A stretch of DNA of 64,000 bases, from assembly GCF_003725735.1 (NCBI RefSeq), contig NZ_RJTM01000072.1, forward strand, positions 1 through 64,000, given 5' to 3'. The notes under the pieces are model-generated. The model was not told the DNA's origin, made no database searches, and saw only the letters and a program-made list of their open reading frames with translations. Each line of letters starts with the position of its first letter. Position 1 is the stretch's first letter. The position numbers and the translations under genes are program-made. Positions 32,898-41,967 of this stretch are shown one piece after another. This stretch comes from Sinomicrobium pectinilyticum. GTDB lineage: Bacteria > Bacteroidota > Bacteroidia > Flavobacteriales > Flavobacteriaceae.

Positions 32898-35800
32898 ATG
32901 CTTCGTTTGATTAGAAACATAATATACCTGTTGTTTTTTGCCGGAGGTAACTGTATCCTCCAGGCACAGGACCCCGCTTTACACTTTGAACATATCAGTT
33001 ACGACGAAGATTTTTCACCCAGTATGATTTCCTGTCTGGCTCAGAGCGATAGGGGATTTGTCTGGATCGGGACCGAAAACGGATTATTCAGGTATGACGG
33101 ATATCGCTTTTACCGGTATATGAGGGATAAGAGCCAGGGAAGCCTGAGTAACAACCATGTAAATGTGATTTTCGAAGACAGCGAAGGGTTGTTATGGGTA
33201 GGTACTAATCACGGAGTTAACCTCTTTAATAAAAACCGGGATAATTTTTCCCCTGTCGATGTCTCTATGACCAAAGGAGGCAGAAACTATATCAGTTCTT
33301 TTGTCGAGGATGGCGATCAAAACGTATGGGTGGGGACTTTCGGCGGTGTAAAAAAACTGAATAAAAAAAACAAGTTACTTGACAATATCACCAGCGATTC
33401 TAATTTTACACTAAATAAAAGCAGGGTACTCTCCCTGTTTTATGATAAAGATTACGGAATCCTGGCAGGTACGGCACAGGGGCTACAATGTTTTGATCCG
33501 GCAACTTCAGAACTACGGGAGCTTCCGGAAATTTTACGTGAGAACAAAAAGTTTTTAAAAGCCAAGATTTGGAAGATCATAAAGGAACCCGATGGCGATC
33601 TGTGGTTCGGGACGGAAACAATGGGGACATTTTTATATTCTCCGGAGAAAAAGACTCTCGTTCAATTCATGCATCAATATGATGACAGCACTTCTATTTC
33701 TTCCAACTGGATCAATGATATCATTGCGATTGATGACAATATCTTATGGTTTGCAACAAAGGACGGACTTAGTGTTTACGATCAGGCCAAAGCGGCTTTT
33801 ACACAGTATAAACATCATCCGCTCAACAATTCCAGCCTTACTGATAATGATATCCGGTGTTTTCTGAAGGACAGGCACGGCTGTATCTGGGCCGGTACCG
33901 TGGCCGGCGGGATCAATTTCTACAATAAAGCCAATTCGAACTTCATCAATGTTGGTGAGACCATTGGACAGGGTTTCGGTTTGAACAACTCCATCGTGCG
34001 TGCCCTGGCCAGGGAAAATGACCATGCACTGTGGGTGGGGACCTATGGCGGAGGATTGACATATATCGATTTTAACCGGCGCAGTTCTGTCTCCTATATG
34101 ATTGAAGATAAGGTTGATAAAAAAAACAAAAATGTAATCACAGCCCTGGAGCAGAAGAACAGGCACCAGCTGGTATGTGGTACCTTTAACGGTTTATATA
34201 CTTTCGATAAGAGAAACAAACAATTTACACCGGTTCCTCTTTCAGCGCATGGGGGTGTGGAAGACGAACGTCCTATTACGTCCTTACTGGCAGATAATGG
34301 TGATATCTGGGTGGGTACCGATGGGAATGGCCTGAAACGGGTATTGAAAGATGGTGGTGTGGAGCACTATCTTCACGAAAGATCTCCGAATTCGCTTTCC
34401 GATAATTTTATCATGGACCTGGAAAACAGCAAGAAAGGAATCTGGATATCCACCCAGAACGGTCTGAACTATTTTGATAAGTCCCTTAAAAAAGTGACCA
34501 GGATATACAGAACGGGAGGCGGACCATTGTCTATAGGCAATAACAGTTTAACCGTTTTATTCACCGATTCGAAAGAAAGGCTATGGATAGGGGGGGATTA
34601 TGACGGACTTTTCTGTTTTGACCGTGCCTCGGAAACATTTTCAAGGCTTAATAAAGAGAAAGGGTTTACCAATGCAGCCATTAAGAGTATTACCGAAGAC
34701 ACTGGGGGAAATATCTGGGTCAGTTCCGAAGATTTCCTGTTTAAGATCAGCGTAAAGGATTCATCTACGGCCTTAAAAGAAACTGACTTTAAGATTGCCA
34801 AATATGCTGATAAGGACGGGGTTTCCGTAAAGCAGTTTTCCTATAATACCGGTCTCGCACTCAATGAAAAGCAACTGGTTTTCGGTTCCACCCGGGGACT
34901 GACTGTTTTTGAACCCGATAAGCTGTACAAAACTCCTAATGATAGTGAAATAGTATTTACAACGCTTATCATTAATAATGAGACCATAGAGCCTGGTCCC
35001 GGAAATGCCATACTGAAAAAGACAATTTCGGAAACTTCGGAAATTACGATCAATTACGACCAGGGCTATGTGGGGTTGGAATTCAGCAGCCTTAATTTTA
35101 TTAATCCCGGAAAAAGCAGGTATGCCTATAAACTGGACGATGATTTGCGAAAAGACGAATGGCACGATACCGGAACACAGAACAGGATCAATTTATCCAA
35201 TTTGAATCCCGGCAATTATTTGCTATCCATAAAGTCTACTAATGAGGATAACAATTGGAACCCCAGGATAAAGACATTGCAGATCCATGTGCTACCGCCC
35301 TGGTGGAAAACCTGGTGGGCCTATCTTGTTTATTTTTTGCTGCTGCTGTCCTGCGGTTTTACTATCTTCAGGTTTGTGAGCAATAGGGTAAAACTAAAAA
35401 GAAAGTTGTTCCTGGAGCATGTAGAAAGCGAGCGGAAGCAGGAAATGCTCAATATGCAGCTTAATTTCTTTACGAATATTTCTCATGAGATACGAACTCC
35501 CCTAACCCTTATCAAAGGCCCGATAGAAGAACTGCTGTCCGTTTCCGGAAAGGACCCTAAAACAGAAAGTAAGTTAAAAACAATTCAACAGAATTCAGAC
35601 AGGCTATTGAAACTTGTCAATGAACTGCTGGATTTCAGGAAATCCGAAAAAGGACTCATGCGCATTCATTGCAGAAAACAGGATATTGTGTCCTTTTGTT
35701 TTGAGATTTACGAATCTTTTAAAGAACTGGCAGCCAAAAAGAACATAGAATATAAATTTGTGTTGAATTCCAGTTCCGTACAGGTGTATTTTGACAGGGA

Positions 35801-37052
35801 CCAGCTGGAAAAGGTTATTTTTAACCTGCTTTCCAATGCTTTTAAATTTACCGGGAAGAATGGAAAAATAGTATTCGCTGTGGAGCAACCCGCGCAGGAC
35901 GGGAAAAAGGTTCTCATTAAGATAAAAGATAACGGTATAGGAATCCCGGAGAATAGCAAAGACACTATTTTTAATCGTTTTTTCCAGGTAGATAACAGGG
36001 GAATCCACAATATGGGAAGTGGTGTTGGCCTGGCACTTTCCAAAACCATAGTGGAACTTCATAAAGGCGAGATCACCGTGCCCGAAGAGAAAGAAAGCTG
36101 GGCCAATACCGTCTTTCAGATCGCTTTACTGCTAGGCAAGGACCACCTGAATGCCGACCAGGTCAGTGAAAGTGAAACCGATGTATATCACACTGTTATA
36201 GATGCAGAGAATATTCCTTCGAAAATACCGGGATCGTTTGAAGATGATGTGGATGAGGAATTTACTTTTAACGATTTCGATCCCGGCAAAAAAACAATTT
36301 TTGCGGTAGAAGATAATGATCAGGTAAGGAGATTTATAACCAATATTTTATATGAAAAGTATAATGTAATGGATTTCTCAAATGCCGGAGATGCCATTTC
36401 ATATATGGAGAAGGAAATTCCCGATCTGATTATTAGCGACATCATGATGCCGGAAATGGATGGTTTGCAGTTTTGTAAGCATGTGAAGACCAATGAGAGT
36501 ACCAATCATATTCCCGTAATATTGTTGACAGCCAAAGCCTCGCTGGACAATAAGATTGAGGGACTGTCTACCGGGGCGGATGCTTATATTTCAAAACCTT
36601 TCAGCACAAAGATCCTGATGTTGAGTGTTCAGAACCTGCTCAAGTCCAAAGAGGTTTTCCGCCAGAAGTACAGCGGTAATTTTATTTTCGATTCAGATCT
36701 GGATACACTGACGACTCCCGAAGAGTTATTTCTCAAAAAGCTCATGAAAATCATCGCGGAGAATATAGAGAATCCCGATTTTGATGTAAGTATGCTTGTG
36801 GACAAAATCGGGATGAGCAGGACCGTACTTTACAAAAAAGTCAATACCCTTACCGATCATTCCGTGGCCAGCTTAATCAAACAGGCACGTTTGAAAAAGG
36901 CGGCGGACATTATTTCAAAAACAACATTTCCCATTTCTGAAGTGGCATTTATGGTGGGCTTCAATGACAGGAAGCACTTTAGCCGGGAGTTTAAAAAAGT
37001 GTATAAGGTTTCTCCTACTGCTTATAAAGATTCCGGATACACTACAGAATAG
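32898..37052 (+). CDS. Hybrid two-component system (HTCS) regulator of PUL 1
   Basis: A 1384-residue one-protein sensor and regulator. A signal sequence (1-24) is followed by two-component-regulator propeller repeats (about 30-680; repeated VWIGTENGLFRYDG-type units), a Y_Y_Y domain (about 715-800, YAYKLDD...W) and one transmembrane helix near 812-832. The cytoplasmic histidine kinase has H-box NISHEIRTPLT (His about 863) and HATPase N/G boxes (DNGIGIPENS; GSGVGLALSK). A receiver domain has phospho-acceptor Asp in DLIISDIMMPEMDG (about 1180). A C-terminal AraC-type HTH contains FMVGFNDRKHFSREFKKVY. It senses an oligosaccharide in the periplasm and activates the PUL; the common TTTTTACCCC promoters are candidate targets, including its own. 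Confidence 0.95.
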   Translation: MLRLIRNIIYLLFFAGGNCILQAQDPALHFEHISYDEDFSPSMISCLAQSDRGFVWIGTENGLFRYDGYRFYRYMRDKSQGSLSNNHVNVIFEDSEGLLWVGTNHGVNLFNKNRDNFSPVDVSMTKGGRNYISSFVEDGDQNVWVGTFGGVKKLNKKNKLLDNITSDSNFTLNKSRVLSLFYDKDYGILAGTAQGLQCFDPATSELRELPEILRENKKFLKAKIWKIIKEPDGDLWFGTETMGTFLYSPEKKTLVQFMHQYDDSTSISSNWINDIIAIDDNILWFATKDGLSVYDQAKAAFTQYKHHPLNNSSLTDNDIRCFLKDRHGCIWAGTVAGGINFYNKANSNFINVGETIGQGFGLNNSIVRALARENDHALWVGTYGGGLTYIDFNRRSSVSYMIEDKVDKKNKNVITALEQKNRHQLVCGTFNGLYTFDKRNKQFTPVPLSAHGGVEDERPITSLLADNGDIWVGTDGNGLKRVLKDGGVEHYLHERSPNSLSDNFIMDLENSKKGIWISTQNGLNYFDKSLKKVTRIYRTGGGPLSIGNNSLTVLFTDSKERLWIGGDYDGLFCFDRASETFSRLNKEKGFTNAAIKSITEDTGGNIWVSSEDFLFKISVKDSSTALKETDFKIAKYADKDGVSVKQFSYNTGLALNEKQLVFGSTRGLTVFEPDKLYKTPNDSEIVFTTLIINNETIEPGPGNAILKKTISETSEITINYDQGYVGLEFSSLNFINPGKSRYAYKLDDDLRKDEWHDTGTQNRINLSNLNPGNYLLSIKSTNEDNNWNPRIKTLQIHVLPPWWKTWWAYLVYFLLLLSCGFTIFRFVSNRVKLKRKLFLEHVESERKQEMLNMQLNFFTNISHEIRTPLTLIKGPIEELLSVSGKDPKTESKLKTIQQNSDRLLKLVNELLDFRKSEKGLMRIHCRKQDIVSFCFEIYESFKELAAKKNIEYKFVLNSSSVQVYFDRDQLEKVIFNLLSNAFKFTGKNGKIVFAVEQPAQDGKKVLIKIKDNGIGIPENSKDTIFNRFFQVDNRGIHNMGSGVGLALSKTIVELHKGEITVPEEKESWANTVFQIALLLGKDHLNADQVSESETDVYHTVIDAENIPSKIPGSFEDDVDEEFTFNDFDPGKKTIFAVEDNDQVRRFITNILYEKYNVMDFSNAGDAISYMEKEIPDLIISDIMMPEMDGLQFCKHVKTNESTNHIPVILLTAKASLDNKIEGLSTGADAYISKPFSTKILMLSVQNLLKSKEVFRQKYSGNFIFDSDLDTLTTPEELFLKKLMKIIAENIENPDFDVSMLVDKIGMSRTVLYKKVNTLTDHSVASLIKQARLKKAADIISKTTFPISEVAFMVGFNDRKHFSREFKKVYKVSPTAYKDSGYTTE

Positions 37053-37075
37053 CTGTTACCGGGCAATACGGTTTT

Positions 37076-37115
37076 AAACATCCTTTGAAAGGCTTTATCG
37101 CTAAAAAGGATGTTT
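37076..37115 (+). terminator. Rho-independent terminator after HTCS
   Basis: AAACATCCTTT (37076-37086) and AAAGGATGTTT (37105-37115) form an 11-bp perfect stem followed by TTTGTTTTT. It lies 24 bases after the HTCS stop codon and separates it from the susC promoter. Confidence 0.85.
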
Positions 37116-37165
37116 TTTGTTTTTACTAATGTATTGAAAGTTATGGTTTTATATGTATAAACACA

Positions 37166-37226
37166 TTTTTACCCCCACAAACGAATATATAAATCCCCCA
37201 TGCAAAAACGGAATGGACCATATTTG
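37166..37226 (+). promoter_or_regulatory. PUL 1 promoter P3 (susC operon)
   Basis: TTTTTACCCC (37166-37175) precedes CATATTTG (37219-37226; 7 of 8 match to TAnnTTTG); the distance from the last C to the final G is 51 bases. AATATATAA follows the C tract as in P2. Transcription would begin about 20 bases before the susC start. Confidence 0.65.
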
Positions 37227-37254
37227 CGTATCGATTAATCAACTTTACTGAATA

Positions 37255-40200
37255 ATGAAAAACCAAAACCAGAAAAATGTTCTTTTACAGTTTGCAGCTT
37301 ATCTGCATTGGGGTCTCATCGTTTATGTCTGCCTCATATGTACGAATACTTACGCCCAGGGGAATACAATCACCGGTACGGTGGTAGATGATACCGGTTT
37401 GCCGCTTGGAGGTGTCAATATTCTGATCGAAGGTACGACAATAGGTACACAAACGGATTTTGACGGGAATTATGCCATTAGCGTATCGTCGGGTCAGAAA
37501 CTCATATTTTCTTTTGTAGGGATGAAACCCGTTTCCGTAACCGTGGAAAACCAGGACATCATCAATGTGACACTGGAAAGTGATTCTCTGCTGGACAATG
37601 TAGTCGTCATCGGGTATGGGACCAAAAAGAAAAGCGATGTGATAAGTTCCGTAGCCAGGGTGGAGACCGAAGACCTGGTTAAAGTCGCTACTTCGGATAT
37701 CGGGGAAATGCTGCGCGGAAAAGCGGCAGGGGTACAGGTAACCCTGGCCAGTGGTGCCCCCGGAGGGTCATCTACCATTCGTATAAGAGGGCAACGTTCC
37801 ATCACCGGAGGTAATGACCCTATTATTATTGCGGATGGTGTAAGAATAGGAAGTATTAACGATATTAATGCCAATGACATCGAATCGCTGGAAGTTCTCA
37901 AAGATGCTGCAGCCCAGGCTATTTACGGAGCGAGGGCCTCAAACGGGGTGATTCTCATCACAACCAAGAGAGGGAAGGAGGGTAGAATGAGCGTATCCTA
38001 CAATGGCTTTTCCGGCCTTCAGACCATCAACAGGAACTTTGATATCTACAGCGGTGAAGAATTTGCCCGGTTAAAACGGGAAGCATTCCGGACGAACAAC
38101 GGGGGTGTCTACCGGCCGGATGCGGATATATTTTCTACCCTGGAGCTGGAGAGTGTAGAAAGCGGGAACTATATCAATTGGGAGGATTTGATACTTCGTA
38201 CGGGACAGACCCAGAACCACGCCCTGAGTATTTCTTCCGGTACGGAGAAATTCAGTATTTTCAGTAGTGTTAACTATATTAATACCAAAGGTGTTATACC
38301 CAATTCCGATTACCATAAAGTAGGATTGCGGCTGAACGCCGACCAGAAAATCCGGGACTGGTTGAAAATCGGGTTGAACACTTCCTTTCAGTTTTCCGGG
38401 ACCAATAATCCGAATAACGGCGGGGTATTACTCAATGCCATTACTACGGCACCCCTGGGGCGGGTGTATAATGACGACGGTACCCTACGCTGGTTACCCG
38501 GCGGATTTGAAGAAAATAAAAACCCGCTGATCGATCTGGAGGAAACAACCAATCAGGTCAGGAACAGGAACGATATCTTAAATGTTTTCGTGGATGTCAT
38601 GCCTTTCGAGGGGTTCAAGTACAGGTTAAATGCCAGCAGGCGATCCTGGAATTACAAGAGATATTCATACAATACCTCAAGGTCACTGGCCGGGATAGCT
38701 AAAAACGGGCAGGGAAGTGGCGCCATCCAGTTTCAGGATAATGTAGAATGGCAGATCGAAAATATTCTGACCTATGATTTCAATATAAAAGAAGTAAACC
38801 ATTTTGCCATTACCGCAGTACAGAGTGTTTCCGAAACGGAATATAATAATTTTGTTAACGAGGCAGACAGGATTCCCAATGATATTCTTGGCATTAAAGG
38901 TCTGGAAGGTGCATTTTTAAACACACCCTCCATTTCCGGGAATAAGAGGGGTATCGTCTCTGCGGTGGGCAGGATCGAATATGATTACGATAATAAATAT
39001 TATTTTACAGTTTCCGGAAGGGCAGATGGTTCTACCGTGTTCGGAAAGAACAACAAATGGGCATTTTTCCCTGCGACCAATCTGGGATGGAATGTACACC
39101 GGGAAGATTTCATGAAGAATATCAGTGAGATCAACAATTTGAAATTGCGGTTCAGCTATGGAAGTGTGGGGAATGAGGGGATCAGCCCGGGGCAGAGCCA
39201 GAGTACTGCAGACCAGAGAGGTTACGTTATAGACGGAAACCGCGTTTCCGGGTATGTGCCGGGTACTACATTACCCAATCCCGATCTGAAATGGGAAACT
39301 TCCACTACTTTTAATGCGGCCATAGATCTGGGGCTTTTCAATAACCAGATTACTTCAACAGTAGAATATTACAATACACGGACAAAAGACCTGCTGGTGG
39401 CAGAAGCACTGGATCCTTCTTCCGGCTATACCTCAAAGCTGACCAACATAGGGGAAATAGAGAATGCGGGAATAGAGGTTACACTTAATGCGGATATTAT
39501 AAGGAAAGAAGATTTTAAGGTAACACTGGGAGCTTCTTTTACAAAAAATAAAAATAAAATAATCAGTCTTTACGGAGAAGATGCCGACGGTGACGGGAGA
39601 GAAGATGATGATGTACTGAACCGAAGGTTTATCGGGTATCCCATCGGTGTTTTCTACCAGTATAAACCCGTGGGAATATTCCAGGAAGGAGAGAATATTG
39701 CGGGTTCGGCTCAGCCCCTGGCCCTTCCGGGCGATATCAAACTGCAGGATACGAACGGAGACGGGGCTATCAACGACCAGGACCGTGTCATTACTTCACA
39801 GGCCCCGGATTGGTTCGGAACACTTTCCCTCGGTGCCGAATATAAAGGTTTTGATATGTCTGCCGATATATACACGGTGCAGGGAGTTACAAGAAATAAC
39901 CCGTTCCTGTACGGCTACCAGGAAGGAGGGTCCCTGAGAGGGATCAAAAACGGGATCAGGCAAAATTACTGGACCCCGGAAAATCCCGGAGGGGATTTCC
40001 CGAGGCCCAGGGAAGGAAACGATCCTGCCAACATCTATTTCCTTGGATTACAGGATGCGTCCTATGTAAGGCTACAGAATATTACTTTGGGATATACTTT
40101 ACCGGAGGAGGTACTGACCCGGTTCGGGCTGAGCAATCTTAGGGTGTATACCACAGGAAGTAATCTGGTAACGATCACGGATTTTCAATCTTTCAGTCCG

Positions 40201-40266
40201 GAAAGAACCCCCAACGAATACCCGGAGCCGGTGACGGTAGTAGTCGGACTTCAGTTCGGGTTTTGA
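37255..40266 (+). CDS. SusC/RagA-family TonB-dependent outer-membrane transporter
   Basis: A 1003-residue transporter. A signal peptide (1-~35, ends TYAQG) precedes a carboxypeptidase-regulatory-like domain (about 37-115, ITGTVVDDTGLPLGGVNI), then a TonB box-like VVVIGYGT and a plug domain (GEMLRGKAAGVQVT, RIRGQRSI, IEVLKDAAAQAIYG-type segment). A beta barrel follows, ending LQFGF with a C-terminal Phe. It pulls oligosaccharides through the outer membrane with the SusD partner encoded 23 bases downstream. It is the first gene of the PUL 1 main operon and its promoter P3 has the shared operator. Confidence 0.95.
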   Translation: MKNQNQKNVLLQFAAYLHWGLIVYVCLICTNTYAQGNTITGTVVDDTGLPLGGVNILIEGTTIGTQTDFDGNYAISVSSGQKLIFSFVGMKPVSVTVENQDIINVTLESDSLLDNVVVIGYGTKKKSDVISSVARVETEDLVKVATSDIGEMLRGKAAGVQVTLASGAPGGSSTIRIRGQRSITGGNDPIIIADGVRIGSINDINANDIESLEVLKDAAAQAIYGARASNGVILITTKRGKEGRMSVSYNGFSGLQTINRNFDIYSGEEFARLKREAFRTNNGGVYRPDADIFSTLELESVESGNYINWEDLILRTGQTQNHALSISSGTEKFSIFSSVNYINTKGVIPNSDYHKVGLRLNADQKIRDWLKIGLNTSFQFSGTNNPNNGGVLLNAITTAPLGRVYNDDGTLRWLPGGFEENKNPLIDLEETTNQVRNRNDILNVFVDVMPFEGFKYRLNASRRSWNYKRYSYNTSRSLAGIAKNGQGSGAIQFQDNVEWQIENILTYDFNIKEVNHFAITAVQSVSETEYNNFVNEADRIPNDILGIKGLEGAFLNTPSISGNKRGIVSAVGRIEYDYDNKYYFTVSGRADGSTVFGKNNKWAFFPATNLGWNVHREDFMKNISEINNLKLRFSYGSVGNEGISPGQSQSTADQRGYVIDGNRVSGYVPGTTLPNPDLKWETSTTFNAAIDLGLFNNQITSTVEYYNTRTKDLLVAEALDPSSGYTSKLTNIGEIENAGIEVTLNADIIRKEDFKVTLGASFTKNKNKIISLYGEDADGDGREDDDVLNRRFIGYPIGVFYQYKPVGIFQEGENIAGSAQPLALPGDIKLQDTNGDGAINDQDRVITSQAPDWFGTLSLGAEYKGFDMSADIYTVQGVTRNNPFLYGYQEGGSLRGIKNGIRQNYWTPENPGGDFPRPREGNDPANIYFLGLQDASYVRLQNITLGYTLPEEVLTRFGLSNLRVYTTGSNLVTITDFQSFSPERTPNEYPEPVTVVVGLQFGF

Positions 40267-40289
40267 TACTAACCATAAAAAACAGACAG

Positions 40290-41903
40290 ATGAAAAAAAT
40301 TAAATATATATTCTTTTCTTCCCTTTTAGCGGCATTTTCATTGGTATCATGCGAATCATTCCTTGAGGAAGAAATAACAGATGAAGTTTCCGTAGATTTC
40401 ATTTACAATTCACCCGAAGGACTCGAAGTGGGGGTAAATGCGCTTTATAACAGGATGCGGGTATACAATGCTCCTTCCAGGGATAACAATAATCTGAAAT
40501 CCAATGTGTTTTTCCTGGCCGCGACAGACCTTGGTCTGCACAGGACCTGGTTCACCCCGTACGGCCCTACCACACATACCCCTATGGTATTCCCGGCAGA
40601 TAAATGGAATAATGCTTACCGTATTATAGACAGGGCCTCGGCCATTATTACCAGTGCCGGGAATATTGAAATGGAAGAGACCGCCAAAAATAAATTGGTG
40701 GCACAGGCCAGGGTGATCCGGGGCGAATTGTACCTTGACCTGATCAGGATGTACGGAAACATTCTTCTGGACACCATCCCCACAACTCCCCAGAATATTG
40801 ACGATCCCGTGGTCTATGAAGCAGCCACGGAGGAGGCTGTTTTCGGGGTGATAAACGAGGATCTCGATTTTGCCGTCCGTTATCTGGACTGGCAGGTCCC
40901 GAACGGACGTTACGGGCAGGGTGTGGCCAGGCATTTACGGGGAAAAGCTGCAATGTGGACCGGCGACTGGGAAGAGGCGGCAGGACAATTTGATACTATT
41001 ATAAACAACGGAACGCACCAGCTTGTGGGCATAAACCAGGTTTTTGGTGCCGATGTAAATCATCATGAGGCCCTGTTTGTCTACCAGAAAGACCAGATGC
41101 TGGGTGATGAAGACGATCTGGCAGGAGGCGGGGGGTCCTGGCTGGGAAGTGTGTTTAATCAGAGGTTGTATGAAAAACAGTCCGGGGAAGTTAACGGACA
41201 ACCAGAAGTGATTATTGACGCTGACTATGGCGGGCAATCCCTGGGATGGTTTTTTCCAAACTCCTATCTGAACGGGCTGTACGACAAGGAAAACGATCTC
41301 AGGTTTTCCACATATTACTGGCCCGAAGACTACAGGGAATATACCGTAAATAATCCGGAGCATCCGAATTTCGGACAACCTATTACCGAGCCGGAGGATA
41401 ATTACAGGAGATTTCACTGGAGCCTGAAAAAATATGCCGATTTTGAGACCAAATTACCCAACACCAACGAGAGTTATAAGAACTATATGTATTACAGGTT
41501 TGCCGAGACCTTATTACTGGCCTCAGAAGCATACCATAACCTGGGTGAAGACGGTATTGCCCTGGAATATATGAACAAGGTAAGGCGCAGAGGATATGGT
41601 CTCGATCCCGATACTGTTGCTCCGGCTGTGGATTTTACCTCGTGGACACTGGAAGACTACCTGGAGGAATCGGCCCGGGAACTCGCTTTTGAAAATAACC
41701 GTTGGTTCCTGCTAAAACGGCTCGGTATCCTGGGAGAACGGGTTTCACTGTACTACAGGAACGGCGATAATTCAACCGCAGAAGCCAATGACGCAAATAA
41801 CAGCGAGACTCCCTGGCAACCGCATTTTGTCAATTGCCCCATACCACAAAGTCAGATAGACATCATGGGAAGCAGTGCATCCCAGTTCAATACCGGTTAT
41901 TAA
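40290..41903 (+). CDS. SusD/RagB-family surface lipoprotein
   Basis: A 537-residue lipoprotein when started at MKKIKYIFFSS; the longer frame from 40263 adds 9 codons before the signal peptide and is unlikely. The lipobox SLVSCESF puts the lipidated Cys near residue 20. It has SusD features: TPR-like helices (DKWNNAYRIIDRASAI), VARHLRGKAAMWTGDWEEAA, RFAETLLLASEAY, YMNKVRRRGYG, ESARELAFENNRWFLLKRLG and a C-terminal PIPQSQIDI. It caps SusC and binds glycan at the cell surface. Confidence 0.95.
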   Translation: MKKIKYIFFSSLLAAFSLVSCESFLEEEITDEVSVDFIYNSPEGLEVGVNALYNRMRVYNAPSRDNNNLKSNVFFLAATDLGLHRTWFTPYGPTTHTPMVFPADKWNNAYRIIDRASAIITSAGNIEMEETAKNKLVAQARVIRGELYLDLIRMYGNILLDTIPTTPQNIDDPVVYEAATEEAVFGVINEDLDFAVRYLDWQVPNGRYGQGVARHLRGKAAMWTGDWEEAAGQFDTIINNGTHQLVGINQVFGADVNHHEALFVYQKDQMLGDEDDLAGGGGSWLGSVFNQRLYEKQSGEVNGQPEVIIDADYGGQSLGWFFPNSYLNGLYDKENDLRFSTYYWPEDYREYTVNNPEHPNFGQPITEPEDNYRRFHWSLKKYADFETKLPNTNESYKNYMYYRFAETLLLASEAYHNLGEDGIALEYMNKVRRRGYGLDPDTVAPAVDFTSWTLEDYLEESARELAFENNRWFLLKRLGILGERVSLYYRNGDNSTAEANDANNSETPWQPHFVNCPIPQSQIDIMGSSASQFNTGY

Positions 41904-41967
41904 CCGCGGATGGAATTTAATGATTTTTAATACAACCCATAAATTTTAGAATTTAAAAGTACATCTT

